DNA of 64,000 bases from Marinobacter oulmenensis (lineage in GTDB: Bacteria > Pseudomonadota > Gammaproteobacteria > Pseudomonadales > Oleiphilaceae). How positions within the stretch are numbered: position 1 is the stretch's first letter; each line of letters begins with the position of its first letter. A program made the position numbers and the translations under genes. Location: contig NZ_JACHFE010000006.1 in assembly GCF_014201735.1 (NCBI RefSeq), forward strand, positions 1 through 64,000, given 5' to 3'. The notes beneath the pieces were generated by a model. That model was not told the origin of the DNA. It worked only from the letters and a program-made list of their open reading frames with translations, and did not search any database. Shown here in pieces: positions 43,396 to 52,344 of this stretch.

Positions 43396-43419
43396 TAGGG
43401 AAAATACTAATAGGAGATG

Positions 43420-43887
43420 ATGGTGAATCTTAGAAGAGTAATTTTACTATTGCTGTGCGCTACGTTTTTTGGCGTTATAGAAAGTCAGGCTGCGGACACA
43501 GTATCCGTAGCTATCTCTACAAAAGATAAAAAACTAAACTCAACCGTCGCCAATGAAGATTCGATCACTGGCGGTGGGCTCCATAAGTTGTATGCATATA
43601 TAAAACTGGTCTCAGACACAGCTAATATCTCCCCGAATGTGCTCTATTTTGAATGGATTCTGCACCGTGAAGGTAAAGATCTGGTGCTTTCTAACTATAA
43701 TACGGATAAGAAATGGTTGATATACGAGCGAAGGTTGGATGTGGTAGAAGACTATTACAGGGTCCATAAAACAGTTTTCGGAAGCAATCCAGGCGTGTAT
43801 GAGTTTCGTGTATATGAAAAGAATTCTGATGGAAAATACGAGTTAATCGAAAATGCAAGAACCGTCATTGAAGAGGGCGAGAAATGA
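43420..43887 (+). CDS. Exported protein, first gene of an unrecognised lipase cluster
   Basis: AGGAG at 43412-43416 lies very close to ATG 43417, so ATG 43420 or GTG 43423 is the likelier start. About 155 residues with a signal peptide (cleavage after SQAA). The mature part is beta-rich (LHKLYAYIKLVSD, LYFEWILHREGKDLVLSNYN, PGVYEFRVYEKNSDGKYELI), suggesting an Ig- or DUF2914-like sandwich in the periplasm. It overlaps the next gene by four bases (ATGA). Function unknown. Confidence 0.62.
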   Translation: MVNLRRVILLLLCATFFGVIESQAADTVSVAISTKDKKLNSTVANEDSITGGGLHKLYAYIKLVSDTANISPNVLYFEWILHREGKDLVLSNYNTDKKWLIYERRLDVVEDYYRVHKTVFGSNPGVYEFRVYEKNSDGKYELIENARTVIEEGEK

Positions 43888-44426
43888 AATTCCTATATGT
43901 GGGTATGCTGTTGATTGGCATATGCATCTTTCCTTGTTTGTCTTACGCAAATGTCACGCCTGAAGTGGAGGCATTGGCTGCGGAGCTAGACAAGGCGCAA
44001 CACAGGATTGATGCGAATTCGAGGCAAATATCACTTGATATTGCGGAGATAGAAAGCAGGATATCCAAATTGACAGGCCAAATAACCTACGCTAACGAGG
44101 CATCAAAGAATATTGATGCTAAATATATGAAAATTGTTGAGGGATTGAATTCGATAAATAATATTTGGGCTAAATTGAAAGAAGTGCAGGTGATGCAGGG
44201 TAAGTATGAAGAAAGACTAAATTCATTCGGGACAGATGTCGTCAAATTAGAAAAGGAAATTGAAGCTTCAAAGAACATTGTTACCTGGGTTACCGCAATA
44301 GTTTCCGTAGTAGTGATCCTGGTCGGTCTATTCTTTTCTCAGAGGTTCCTTGAGCTCTATGCGAACTACCGCGTTATTTGCTCAAGACTTCCAAAAGAGG
44401 ACCGAGAAAGAATGGGTGTCAATTGA
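43884..44426 (+). CDS. Signal peptide, coiled-coil and single-helix membrane protein
   Basis: A 180-residue protein: signal peptide (cleavage near SYAN), about 95 residues of amphipathic coiled coil (LAAELDKAQHRIDANSRQIS; ASKNIDAKYMKIVEGLNSIN), then a transmembrane helix (VTWVTAIVSVVVILVGLFFS, about 138-157) and a short basic tail. The coiled coil should lie in the periplasm and could form an oligomer with neighbouring products. No family recognised. Start overlaps the previous stop. Confidence 0.62.
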   Translation: MKFLYVGMLLIGICIFPCLSYANVTPEVEALAAELDKAQHRIDANSRQISLDIAEIESRISKLTGQITYANEASKNIDAKYMKIVEGLNSINNIWAKLKEVQVMQGKYEERLNSFGTDVVKLEKEIEASKNIVTWVTAIVSVVVILVGLFFSQRFLELYANYRVICSRLPKEDRERMGVN

Positions 44427-44466
44427 GGAGAGAGTAAGAAGCCTTGGAGTTTAACTGTTTCTTGCT

Positions 44467-44489
44467 GACAACCCTTCAATAGGGTTGTC
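44467..44489 (+). terminator. Hairpin between cluster genes
   Basis: GACAACCC-TTCAATA-GGGTTGTC is a perfect 8-bp stem followed by CGTTCTT; a weak terminator or transcript-processing hairpin between the coiled-coil gene and the lipoprotein gene. Confidence 0.5.
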
Positions 44490-44542
44490 CGTTCTTGGAT
44501 GAGTTTAGGCAGGTAATAGTCACTAACGGTGGAGACGGTACG

Positions 44543-45199
44543 ATGAAAAAAATGACAATGGTAGTGTCATTGCTTGCAATTATGACTTTGACGGCATGTG
44601 CTTCTATCCCGCCTGAGGCCCCTGAGTTGTCGTCGGAGCTGGGAACAAGAATTTCCGAACTTGAAAAGTCCAATATTACGCTGCTGAATCGTTTTTTTGA
44701 CCAAAAGCGAAAGGATGTGGATGAGTTTATAGAGAATGAGTGGGTCCCTGAGTTTGCGAACCAAGTTTTTTCTAATCAAACAATAGCTGATGCGTGGGAC
44801 ATAATCGTCAGCGAGAATGACAAAAAACAGCGATTATTGTTCCTGGTGAAAGTGGGGCCTAGACTACAAAGTAAAATCAACGAAAAGCGGCTAGAGCTTA
44901 TTCAGCCACTTGATGATCTCGAAAGACGCATTGAAGGTAAGATTAGGAAAGAGTACAACCAAGCAAGAGCTATGAATAACAGCATTACTAGCTTTTTGCT
45001 TTCTGCATCTGAGGTTTCTGAAAACAGAAATCGATACTTGGAAATGGCTGGTGTAAATGGTGAAAGCCTGGGAGAGATCATTAACAAGACGGATAATGCC
45101 GTTTCCGATCTCCTTGGTAAGGCTGATGATGTCAGTAATAAAGTGACCAGAGCTGAGGAGTTCATAGGAAAGGTACGGGACATTCGTGATTCAATATAG
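44543..45199 (+). CDS. Lipoprotein with helical coiled-coil body
   Basis: I choose ATG 44543, which starts a short lipoprotein signal (MKKMTMVVSLLAIMTLTACAS, lipidated Cys in LTAC). The 218-residue chain is almost entirely helical (ELSSELGTRISELEKSNITL; PLDDLERRIEGKIRKEYNQA; DLLGKADDVSNKVTRAEEFI). It probably sits on a membrane facing the periplasm next to the coiled-coil protein. No family recognised. Confidence 0.62.
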   Translation: MKKMTMVVSLLAIMTLTACASIPPEAPELSSELGTRISELEKSNITLLNRFFDQKRKDVDEFIENEWVPEFANQVFSNQTIADAWDIIVSENDKKQRLLFLVKVGPRLQSKINEKRLELIQPLDDLERRIEGKIRKEYNQARAMNNSITSFLLSASEVSENRNRYLEMAGVNGESLGEIINKTDNAVSDLLGKADDVSNKVTRAEEFIGKVRDIRDSI

Positions 45200-45217
45200 A
45201 TGATAGGGAGAAATAAA

Positions 45218-45502
45218 ATGCCTGTTGATTGGGATAAATTTGATAGTGAAATAGATTCGATAATTGAAGAATCCGCTGACGCTACAGACGACAGACTGGC
45301 GTCGCAAATTTCTTCAATAACGCGGATGACGGATGAAGAGGTCCAGGAATTGTTTCCGGATCCGGCAGATGTAAAAAGGCTCTCCGAGTTAATGAAGATC
45401 GTAAAATCTGAAGAAGACAGAAATAGAAAGATCAACCATCTAGTTTCTAATGCTGAGGAGTTTGGTGCGGTCGTTTTGACTCTTTTGCAGAAGTTCACAT
45501 AA
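45218..45502 (+). CDS. Small acidic cytoplasmic protein
   Basis: About 94 residues from ATG 45218 (AGGGAG upstream); an ATG at 45200 directly abutting the previous stop is possible. Strongly acidic and helical (DKFDSEIDSIIEESADATDD; DEEVQELFPDPADVKRLSEL), no signal peptide. It could regulate or protect the cell from the lipase encoded next. Unknown family. Confidence 0.5.
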   Translation: MPVDWDKFDSEIDSIIEESADATDDRLASQISSITRMTDEEVQELFPDPADVKRLSELMKIVKSEEDRNRKINHLVSNAEEFGAVVLTLLQKFT

Positions 45503-45601
45503 AAACGGGCTGGGTCTTTTTATGGTGATTTTGCTGCTGCTGCAGCTTGGTGCGGATAGGCCGATGTTTTTATTTTGATTTGCTGGGTGTCAGGGAATTA
45601 G

Positions 45602-46660
45602 ATGATGTCAAAGCCAATTATAGAGACAAGTGATGAGTTAAATCGAGCTAATGAGTTGCTGTGCAAGAGCTTTCCAATGTATAGGAAGGCCTATAGTGAT
45701 AGAACCGCTTGGTTAATGGCGTGCTTTGCCGAACTGGCTTATATTAAGTTTAATCCACCTTTCATTACGGGAAAGCTAGGCCGGAAAGTTGAGACAATGC
45801 TGTTGGAAGGCAAGAGCAATGACCGTATGTTAAAAGGCGCGATTCAGCTGGCGGTTGAGAAATTTTGCTATAACCAGGAAGAGGAAAAGCGCCTACTTGA
45901 AGAGCAGCTTGAATTTCTTGGGGCGGAGCTTGTTACCACTTTTGATGCAAATGGTAGTCAAGCGATACTTATTAAAACTCATGATTTTGTTGTTTTATCA
46001 TTTCGAGGAACGGAGCCGACAGAACTAAAGGATATAAAGGCGGATGCTAATGCGGTACTCACGAAATGTGTGACCGAGGGAAAAGTGCATTCAGGCTTTC
46101 ACCAAGCATATAACTCGATTGAAATGGAAATTATCCAGTCTCTAGAGGATTTTAATAACTTACCTCTATTTATAACCGGCCATTCTCTTGGTGGTGCGCT
46201 GGCAACAATAGCAGCAAAGAGAATAAATCATATCGGGGGGAACGCTGCTTGCTATACATTCGGTGCACCTAGAGTATCGGATGATCACTGGCTTATGACA
46301 ATGAAAACACCGATATACCGAGTAGTTAATTCATCTGATGGGGTGACCATGGTGCCACCGCCCGATAAAGTTATTACTCCACTGTCCTGGGTGTTGGGGT
46401 TTTTGCCGGTAGTAGGTGAAAAATTGAAATCTGCTCTGCGTGAGAATTTCGGGGATTATATCCACGGTGGTGACATGCGTTTTCTCACTGACGTAAAAGC
46501 GGGCGAATATCATAAGGCCCGGTTGCTCACCCATGTTGATATCTGGTACCGGCTAAAGGGATGGCTGAGGAAACAGTTTACATGGAAGAAATTCGGAACG
46601 GATCACAGTATGACAGTCTATCGTTCGAAGCTTGCGTTTATCGCTTTGCGAAGAAATTGA
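45602..46660 (+). CDS. Class 3 lipase-like serine hydrolase
   Basis: A 352-residue protein of the lipase class 3 fold: DFVVLSFRGTEPTELKDIKA (oxyanion region), HSGFHQAYNSIE, nucleophile elbow ITGHSLGGALATIAA (Ser at about 195), CYTFGAPRVSD and the His in TDHSMTVYRSKL near the end. There is no signal peptide, so it is cytoplasmic or exported by another route such as type VI secretion. Its position after three envelope proteins and a small acidic protein suggests a dedicated cluster. Substrate unknown, probably phospholipid or acylglycerol. Confidence 0.78.
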   Translation: MMSKPIIETSDELNRANELLCKSFPMYRKAYSDRTAWLMACFAELAYIKFNPPFITGKLGRKVETMLLEGKSNDRMLKGAIQLAVEKFCYNQEEEKRLLEEQLEFLGAELVTTFDANGSQAILIKTHDFVVLSFRGTEPTELKDIKADANAVLTKCVTEGKVHSGFHQAYNSIEMEIIQSLEDFNNLPLFITGHSLGGALATIAAKRINHIGGNAACYTFGAPRVSDDHWLMTMKTPIYRVVNSSDGVTMVPPPDKVITPLSWVLGFLPVVGEKLKSALRENFGDYIHGGDMRFLTDVKAGEYHKARLLTHVDIWYRLKGWLRKQFTWKKFGTDHSMTVYRSKLAFIALRRN

Positions 46661-46740
46661 AAATGTCTTTATGACTTGATAACGGACGGTATTGAGTTGG
46701 TTACGTTTGTGTTTTGGTAAGTTGCTGAGGTCTCTAACAG

Positions 46741-46961
46741 GAAAGCGGGAATTTCCTGGTGGAAAGCCGATTGTTAAATCGATTGGCCGCAAAGCACGTG
46801 AAGGCTTATGGAAGGATGAGAGGTGAGGCCTACGCGGATATCTGGGTCATTGTGGGACTTTTATTGCTGATGCCGTCTGATTCAAGACCTCGTGAGTGGC
46901 ATGACGGAGCAGTTTGCCTTGGATGGGTTTCGGACGTTGTCTGTTATGGAGGTCAGGTAAG
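46741..46961 (+). pseudogene. Relic of a second dgt 3' end
   Basis: Bases 46741-46961 resemble the end of dgt (about 39494-39715): both contain CTGGTGGAAAGCCGATTG, CACGTGAAGGCTTA, GATGCCGTCTGATTCAAGAC and GTTATGGAGG. Substitutions and small changes disrupt the frame. It runs directly into a copy of the MFS gene end at 46962. Confidence 0.8.
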
Positions 46962-47090
46962 TTTTGCACGACTGGGCCGGCGGCTGGGATGTGGTGGGCA
47001 TTCTGCTGGGGCTGATCGGGCTAGGTGCGATGGTCGTGGCACTGGGCGCCGGGCGGAATCTTCTGGTCAGGCCGCATGAGGCGGCCTGAC
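46962..47090 (+). pseudogene. Relic of a second MFS transporter 3' end
   Basis: Bases 46962-47090 match 42367-42495 closely (TTTTGCACGACTGGGCCGGC; GATGTGGTGGGCATTCTGCT; CGGAATCTTCTGGTCAGGCC) up to the stop codon. Joined without a gap to the dgt relic, it is the other half of the fragment set whose 5' part lies at 36353. Confidence 0.85.
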
Positions 47091-47110
47091 CCGTTGGACA
47101 ACCGGCGTCG

Positions 47111-48052
47111 TCAGTAAGATAACTCCATCGCTTGGGCGATAGCCTGCCCATCAGCCGGGCTGCCGTCCCGATGGGTAACCCCCTCCAGCCACGCTTCCAC
47201 GGTGTCCGGGTGTTGATTCATCCAGTGGCGTGCTGCCCGGTTTTGGGGCGCAAACTGGTTCAGGATCATGTCCATCACCTGGCCTTCCATCGACAACGAG
47301 AACTCCAGGTTGTCCAGCAGCGTGGCAACGTTGGTGCAGTCGTCGGTGAAGCCGGCGCGGGTGTTGGTGTATACCGTTGCACCGCCTTTATTCGGCCCAA
47401 AGTAGTCGTCGCCACCTTCCAGGTAGGCAATATCAAACTGTTCATTCATCGGGTGAGGCGCCCAGGCCAGGAAGACAATCCATTGGTTGTCGCGAATTTT
47501 GGCATTCACCTGGGCCAGCATGATGCGCTCGGAAGTCTCAAGCAGTTCAAATTCGGCCAGATCAAAGGCGTTGGTGTCGATCATGTCGAGAATCAACTGG
47601 TTGCCATCGTTGCCTTTTTCCAGCCCGTAGATGCGGTGATCAAACCGGTCGGCGTATTTGGCGATGTCTGAAAAGCTTTTCACCCCCGCGTCGTAGACGG
47701 CTTGCGGCACGGCCAGTGTGTATTTGGCGCCGGTCAGGTTGGGCCCCAGCCGTTCAATCTGCTGGTTGTTGACCAGCGGATCGGCGATCGGGGCCATGCT
47801 GGGCATCCAGTTGCCCAGGAAGATGTCGATATCGCCACTGGCCATGGCGTCGTAGGTGTCCCCGACGGAGTGGTCGGAGATCTCCACGTCGTAACCCAGG
47901 GCCTGCAGCAGTTCTGAGGCCACCGCGGTGGTCGCCTTCACGTCTGTCCAGTCCACAGTACCGAAGCGTATCTGTTCGCACTGCTCGGCTGCGTAGGCCT
48001 TGTGTCCGGCCAGAACCGATGCAAAAACCGCCAGGAAAAATATAATTCGCAT
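47111..48052 (-). CDS. choX: Choline/betaine ABC transporter substrate-binding protein (ChoX-like)
   Basis: I choose ATG 48052, giving 313 residues with a signal peptide (cleavage after AYAA). The OpuAC/ChoX-type mature domain shows IRFGTVDWTDVKATTAVASE, DIFLGNWMPSMAPI, LEKGNDGNQLILDMI and IVFLAWAPHPMNEQFDIAYL, with the aromatic cage residues expected for quaternary amines. It should bind choline or a betaine in the periplasm. No permease or ATPase gene lies beside it, so it probably works with a transporter encoded elsewhere. Confidence 0.88.
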   Translation of the reverse strand: MRIIFFLAVFASVLAGHKAYAAEQCEQIRFGTVDWTDVKATTAVASELLQALGYDVEISDHSVGDTYDAMASGDIDIFLGNWMPSMAPIADPLVNNQQIERLGPNLTGAKYTLAVPQAVYDAGVKSFSDIAKYADRFDHRIYGLEKGNDGNQLILDMIDTNAFDLAEFELLETSERIMLAQVNAKIRDNQWIVFLAWAPHPMNEQFDIAYLEGGDDYFGPNKGGATVYTNTRAGFTDDCTNVATLLDNLEFSLSMEGQVMDMILNQFAPQNRAARHWMNQHPDTVEAWLEGVTHRDGSPADGQAIAQAMELSY

Positions 48053-48316
48053 GTTGACCCTTTTGATTGATCGCTCAATTAACAAAAACGGCGCGGAATT
48101 TTACCTAACGCCGGGTTCGATTGAAATTGGATTAGGCGTGCACACGTCTCCTTATCAGCATTTCATGCAATTCTTCGACCATTCAGGAGGGAGATGGATT
48201 ACGGTGCTATGATGGTCAACAAGCGGACGAACCGGGAACCAATGGCGGTCAGTGGCCTGGCGCTGGGAACCGTTCAGTCCCGGTTTCCCTTTACATTTTC
48301 CAATCAGGCGAGAGCA

Positions 48317-48673
48317 ATGACGATAGAACGTATTGGCACCAATCAACGCATGAGCAAGATCGTAAAACACAACGGCACGGCTTACCTTTGTGGCCAGGTT
48401 GCCAAGGATACCGGTGGCGACATTCATACCCAGGTAACCGGGATGCTGGAGAACGTGGACGAGCTGCTGGAAAGCATCGGTTCCGGCCGCGACAGGATGC
48501 TTTCGGCGACGATCTACCTGGCGGATATGGCTGATTTTCAGGCCTTGAACGAGATATGGGATAACTGGGTGCCTGAAGGCGAGGCACCGGCCAGGGCCTG
48601 TGTGCAGGCAAAGATGGCGTCTCCGGAGTTGCTGGTGGAAATTTCGGTCATCGCTGCCATTCCTGACGCTTAA
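48317..48673 (+). CDS. RidA family protein
   Basis: I choose ATG 48317, which gives 118 residues with the family start [20 protein letters not shown]. Typical segments are [40 protein letters not shown] and [20 protein letters not shown]. The Arg that contacts substrate carboxylate in RidA is present in the PARACV motif. RidA-family enzymes hydrolyse reactive enamine/imine intermediates; this member belongs to the broader YjgF group and its substrate may differ. Confidence 0.85.
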   Translation: MTIERIGTNQRMSKIVKHNGTAYLCGQVAKDTGGDIHTQVTGMLENVDELLESIGSGRDRMLSATIYLADMADFQALNEIWDNWVPEGEAPARACVQAKMASPELLVEISVIAAIPDA

Positions 48674-48718
48674 GCAGGGAAACGCTGCCGTCACTTTTTC
48701 TCGATGGGGTGAAGCTCA

Positions 48719-49666
48719 ATGTTTCGATGGTTAGGGAAAACCCGTCACCCGGCTCTCGTGTTTGCGCTGGCTATGACCGTTGTCAGCCCGGGGCATGCCG
48801 AGATCTACAAATGGGTGGATGAAAACGGCGAGGTGCATTTCAGTGATCGCAAGGATCACAGGCTTGAACAGGAAGTGGTCAACGTCAGGCCAAGCCCCTC
48901 TGAATGGTCGCGTTTTGATATCAAGGTCGAAACCGTTGATGTTGAACTCAGCGATGCGGAACACCAGCAGATTGTCGACGGCGTGAACAGCGTCTACGAG
49001 TTTTATGACCGTGTGATGTCCTTTGACATGTACCAGACGGTGCCCGTCAATATCCTGATTTTCAAGGGGGCGCGGGAATACCAGAACTACCTGGCTGGCA
49101 AGGGCGGAGGGCTGGCTGTTGCGTCCTACGGTGTGTATATGCCCCGGGAACATCAGATAGCCGTCTATATGCAGGAAGACAAGCCCCGCACCTTCAGGAC
49201 GATCAAGCATGAGGTGAGCCATGCCGTGCTCCATAGCCTGGTTCCCTATGCGCCATCCTGGTTGAATGAGGGGCTGGCCGAACAGATGGAGATGTTGGGG
49301 CGGGATGAATCGGGCCTGTATTTTGAGCATCACCCGGAAAACCGCTGGGTTGTCGCCAAAGCCCGTGAACAGGGCCGTTTAGCGGCGATTGGCGAGTTCC
49401 TGAAACTGCCCAGCATTAAATGGCGACATTCGGATTTCTCCGGGAGCAGTAGTGTGCGTGCCCAGGCGGGACAGTTCGTCTATTTTCTGCTCGCCAAACC
49501 CACCCGCCGTAACTTCGTGGTGCGGCTGATGCATAACTTCGATCGGGGTGACCGCACGCTGTCGTACTACCTGGTGGATGAACACTACCTGGGCGGTGTC
49601 GCCATGTTGAATTCGGACTGGGCTCGCTGGGTGAGCGACCAGGGCGAAGGGATCATCCGGCTCTAG
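48719..49666 (+). CDS. Exported DUF4124 protein with gluzincin-type peptidase domain
   Basis: A 315-residue protein with a signal peptide (cleavage near PGHA). Residues about 28-60 form the DUF4124 domain (EIYKWVDENGEVHFSDRK). The remainder has a zinc-peptidase signature, HEVSHAVLHSLVPYAPSWLN followed by EGLAEQME: HExxH with the third ligand Glu in the EGLAE helix. It is probably a periplasmic peptidase acting on the cell envelope. The fusion of DUF4124 to a full catalytic domain is less common than DUF4124 alone. Confidence 0.8.
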   Translation: MFRWLGKTRHPALVFALAMTVVSPGHAEIYKWVDENGEVHFSDRKDHRLEQEVVNVRPSPSEWSRFDIKVETVDVELSDAEHQQIVDGVNSVYEFYDRVMSFDMYQTVPVNILIFKGAREYQNYLAGKGGGLAVASYGVYMPREHQIAVYMQEDKPRTFRTIKHEVSHAVLHSLVPYAPSWLNEGLAEQMEMLGRDESGLYFEHHPENRWVVAKAREQGRLAAIGEFLKLPSIKWRHSDFSGSSSVRAQAGQFVYFLLAKPTRRNFVVRLMHNFDRGDRTLSYYLVDEHYLGGVAMLNSDWARWVSDQGEGIIRL

Positions 49667-49692
49667 GGGGCAGGGCCGGATGACAGAAGACA

Positions 49693-52344
49693 TCAGGTGG
49701 CACGGGCCCTGCGTCGCCTGATCAGCACTTTATGCAGTTCCTCCACCACCAGCAGGCTCAGGGCGAAGCCAAGCAACTGCAGCCATTCCTGCAATGAAAT
49801 CGGCTGGATCTGCAGCACGTCGGACAGCCCCGGGGTGTACATGGCGCCGATGTGGGCCAGCTGGGCCAGGGGCACGGCGAGCATCAGGAAGGGGTTGCGC
49901 AGCAACGGGATTCTGAACAGGGAGCGGAATTCCGAGCGGCTGTTCAGGGCGTGGATGTTGCCGAAGAGCACCATCAGCATCAGGGTCAGGTTGCGGGCTT
50001 CCTCAAGGTTCTGGGTCTGCTCGAAGGTCCACTGGAAGTTGAGGAAGGCCACCAGGCCCATCCACGAGCCCACCACCAGCACGTGTTCGATGATGTGTTT
50101 GTCGAACACGGGCTCATGCGGCGAGCGCGGTTTCACCGACAGTTCGCCGCCTTCTTTGGGCTCGAAGGCCAGGGCCACGTCCTGGAAGCCGTTGGCCACG
50201 AGGTTAAGCCAGAGCAGTTGTACTGCAATCATCGGCATGGGCAGCCCGGCCAGTACGCAGAAGAAGAACAGCAGGATCGCGGAGAAGCCGGTGGCCACCA
50301 GCAGGCCGATGACCTTCCGGATGTTGTTGTAGACCACCCGCCCCTGTTCGATGCCGGCAACAATCGAGGAGAAGTTGTCGTCGGTGACGATCAGATCCGC
50401 CGTTTCCTTGGCGACGTCGGTGCCGCGCTTGCCCATGGCAATGCCGGCGTGGGCCTGGCGCATGGCCGGGGCGTCGTTCACGCCGTCCCCGGTGACCGCC
50501 ACAAAGTGCCCGTCTCGCATGAAACTGTCCACAATCTGGGCTTTGCGGGCCGGTTCTATGCGGGCGAATACCCGGGCCTGGCGGGTGAGCTGGTCCACCG
50601 CTTCCTGGCCCCGGGTGCTGGCTTCCTCCAGCATCGGGCCGGTGACCACGGTGGCATCGGCGTCACACAGGCCCAGTTCCAGGGCGATGGATTTGGCGGT
50701 GGCCGGGTGGTCGCCGGTGATCATCGCCACTTCAATGCCGCCGGCGCGGCACTTTTCGATGGCTTCAAAGGCTTCGTGGCGCAGCGGGTCGATCATGGCG
50801 ACCATGCCCAGAAAGACCATGTCGGTCATGTCGTGGTCGCCAGGCTGTGAGGTTTTCCTGGCCAGGGCGATAATCCGGTAGCCCCGGGACGCCAGCTCGT
50901 TGAACTGCGCTTCCAGGGCGGCTTTATCAATGGCGGTGGCGCCGTCGGTGGTGGACATGCGATCACACATGGCCAGCATTTTCTCCGGGCTGCCTTTGGC
51001 GTAGATGAGGGTCTGGTCGCCGATCCGGTTAACCACGCCGCTGTAGGCCTTTTCGGACTCATAGGGAATGAGGGCGATCTGCTCCTGGCGGGTGCGCAGT
51101 TCAGAGATGGACATGCCCAGTTTCTTGGCCATCACCAGAAAGGCGATGTCCACGATGTCCCCCTGGGACACCCATTCACCGCCGCTGTAATCCAGGTGGC
51201 TTTCGTTGGCGAGCACGCCGGCCACGCACAGCTCCCGGAGGGTGTCCGGGTCGGTGCTTTCCAGGCCCTGGATTTCGCCGCCGGGCGCCACGCCTTCGCC
51301 GGTCACGTCAAACTGGCGGCCATCCGGCAGCATCACCTTGCGAATGGTGAGTTCGTTAACGGTGAGGGTGCCGGTCTTGTCGGAACAGATCAGGGTGCAG
51401 GAGCCCAGGGCTTCCACCGCCACCAGTTTGCGTATGATCACGTTGAGCCTGGCCATCCGGCTCATGCCAATGGCCAGAGCCACGGTCAGTGCGGCGGGCA
51501 GGCCCTCCGGGATGACGGAGACCGCCAGGCCGATGGTCATCAGCACCATCTCTTCGAGGGAGTAACTGCCATCCAGGAGCATCAGGCAGGCGAGGGCGGC
51601 AATGGCTGCCAGGATGCCGAAGGTGACCTGATAGGTGAACTTGCGGATGCGGATCATCAGCGGTGGCTCGGCCGAGGTCTTGCCGGTGACGCCCTGGGCG
51701 ATCTTGCCAAGCTGGGTCTCGGAGGCGGTGGCGATCACCCGTCCTCGCCCACGCCCGTGGGTGATGATGCTGCCGGCAAAGCACTGGTCTGCGCGTTCGG
51801 TGAGGGGCGTGCTGTCTTCACTATGGGTGTCGGCGTTTTTGGCCACTGCCAGGGATTCCCCGGTCAGCATGGATTCGTCCACCGCCAGGCTGCTGGCGCT
51901 GAGCAGGCGGATATCCGCGGGCACCTTGTCGCCGGAGGACAACAGCACGGTGTCGCCGGGCACCACTTCCTCAACGTCCACCGTGATGATCTGGCCGTCC
52001 CGCAATACATGGGCCGTGCCTTTCATCATCTGCTTCAGGGCGGCGGCTGCCTTCTGGGCCGAGTATTCCTGCACGGTGCCGATCAGCGCGTTGATCAACA
52101 GCACAATCAGGATGAACACCCCGCTGGGGTTCTGGCCCAGCGCAAACGAAATCCCGGAGGCGATCATCAGAATGTAGATGAACGGGCTGAGGAACTGCCG
52201 GGCAAACAGCTCCAAGACCCCCGGCATGGGTGGTGTGGGTAGCTGGTTATAGCCGTATTTCTCCAGGCATGCGCTGGCTTCCTGGCGGGTCAGGCCGGTG
52301 TCAGGGGGAGCCTCCGCCCCCGTCGTTAGGTCACTACTCGTCAC
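49693..52344 (-). CDS. P-type (P2) cation-transporting ATPase
   Basis: GTG 52344 is the likely start, overlapping the GST stop by 11 bases and giving about 883 residues; a longer N-terminus to 52425 would run through the GST gene. It has the cation ATPase N-terminal domain (GLTRQEASACLEKYGYNQLP), the TGES actuator (DESMLTGESLAVAKN), VIPEGLPAALTVALAIGMSR, the phosphorylation motif CSDKTGTLTVNELT (Asp about 321), KGSPE, and the hinge VAVTGDGVNDAPAMRQA. About ten membrane helices. P2 ATPases pump Ca2+, Na+ or K+; VIPEGLPA fits this class but the ion is undecided. Confidence 0.9.
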   Translation of the reverse strand: MTSSDLTTGAEAPPDTGLTRQEASACLEKYGYNQLPTPPMPGVLELFARQFLSPFIYILMIASGISFALGQNPSGVFILIVLLINALIGTVQEYSAQKAAAALKQMMKGTAHVLRDGQIITVDVEEVVPGDTVLLSSGDKVPADIRLLSASSLAVDESMLTGESLAVAKNADTHSEDSTPLTERADQCFAGSIITHGRGRGRVIATASETQLGKIAQGVTGKTSAEPPLMIRIRKFTYQVTFGILAAIAALACLMLLDGSYSLEEMVLMTIGLAVSVIPEGLPAALTVALAIGMSRMARLNVIIRKLVAVEALGSCTLICSDKTGTLTVNELTIRKVMLPDGRQFDVTGEGVAPGGEIQGLESTDPDTLRELCVAGVLANESHLDYSGGEWVSQGDIVDIAFLVMAKKLGMSISELRTRQEQIALIPYESEKAYSGVVNRIGDQTLIYAKGSPEKMLAMCDRMSTTDGATAIDKAALEAQFNELASRGYRIIALARKTSQPGDHDMTDMVFLGMVAMIDPLRHEAFEAIEKCRAGGIEVAMITGDHPATAKSIALELGLCDADATVVTGPMLEEASTRGQEAVDQLTRQARVFARIEPARKAQIVDSFMRDGHFVAVTGDGVNDAPAMRQAHAGIAMGKRGTDVAKETADLIVTDDNFSSIVAGIEQGRVVYNNIRKVIGLLVATGFSAILLFFFCVLAGLPMPMIAVQLLWLNLVANGFQDVALAFEPKEGGELSVKPRSPHEPVFDKHIIEHVLVVGSWMGLVAFLNFQWTFEQTQNLEEARNLTLMLMVLFGNIHALNSRSEFRSLFRIPLLRNPFLMLAVPLAQLAHIGAMYTPGLSDVLQIQPISLQEWLQLLGFALSLLVVEELHKVLIRRRRARAT

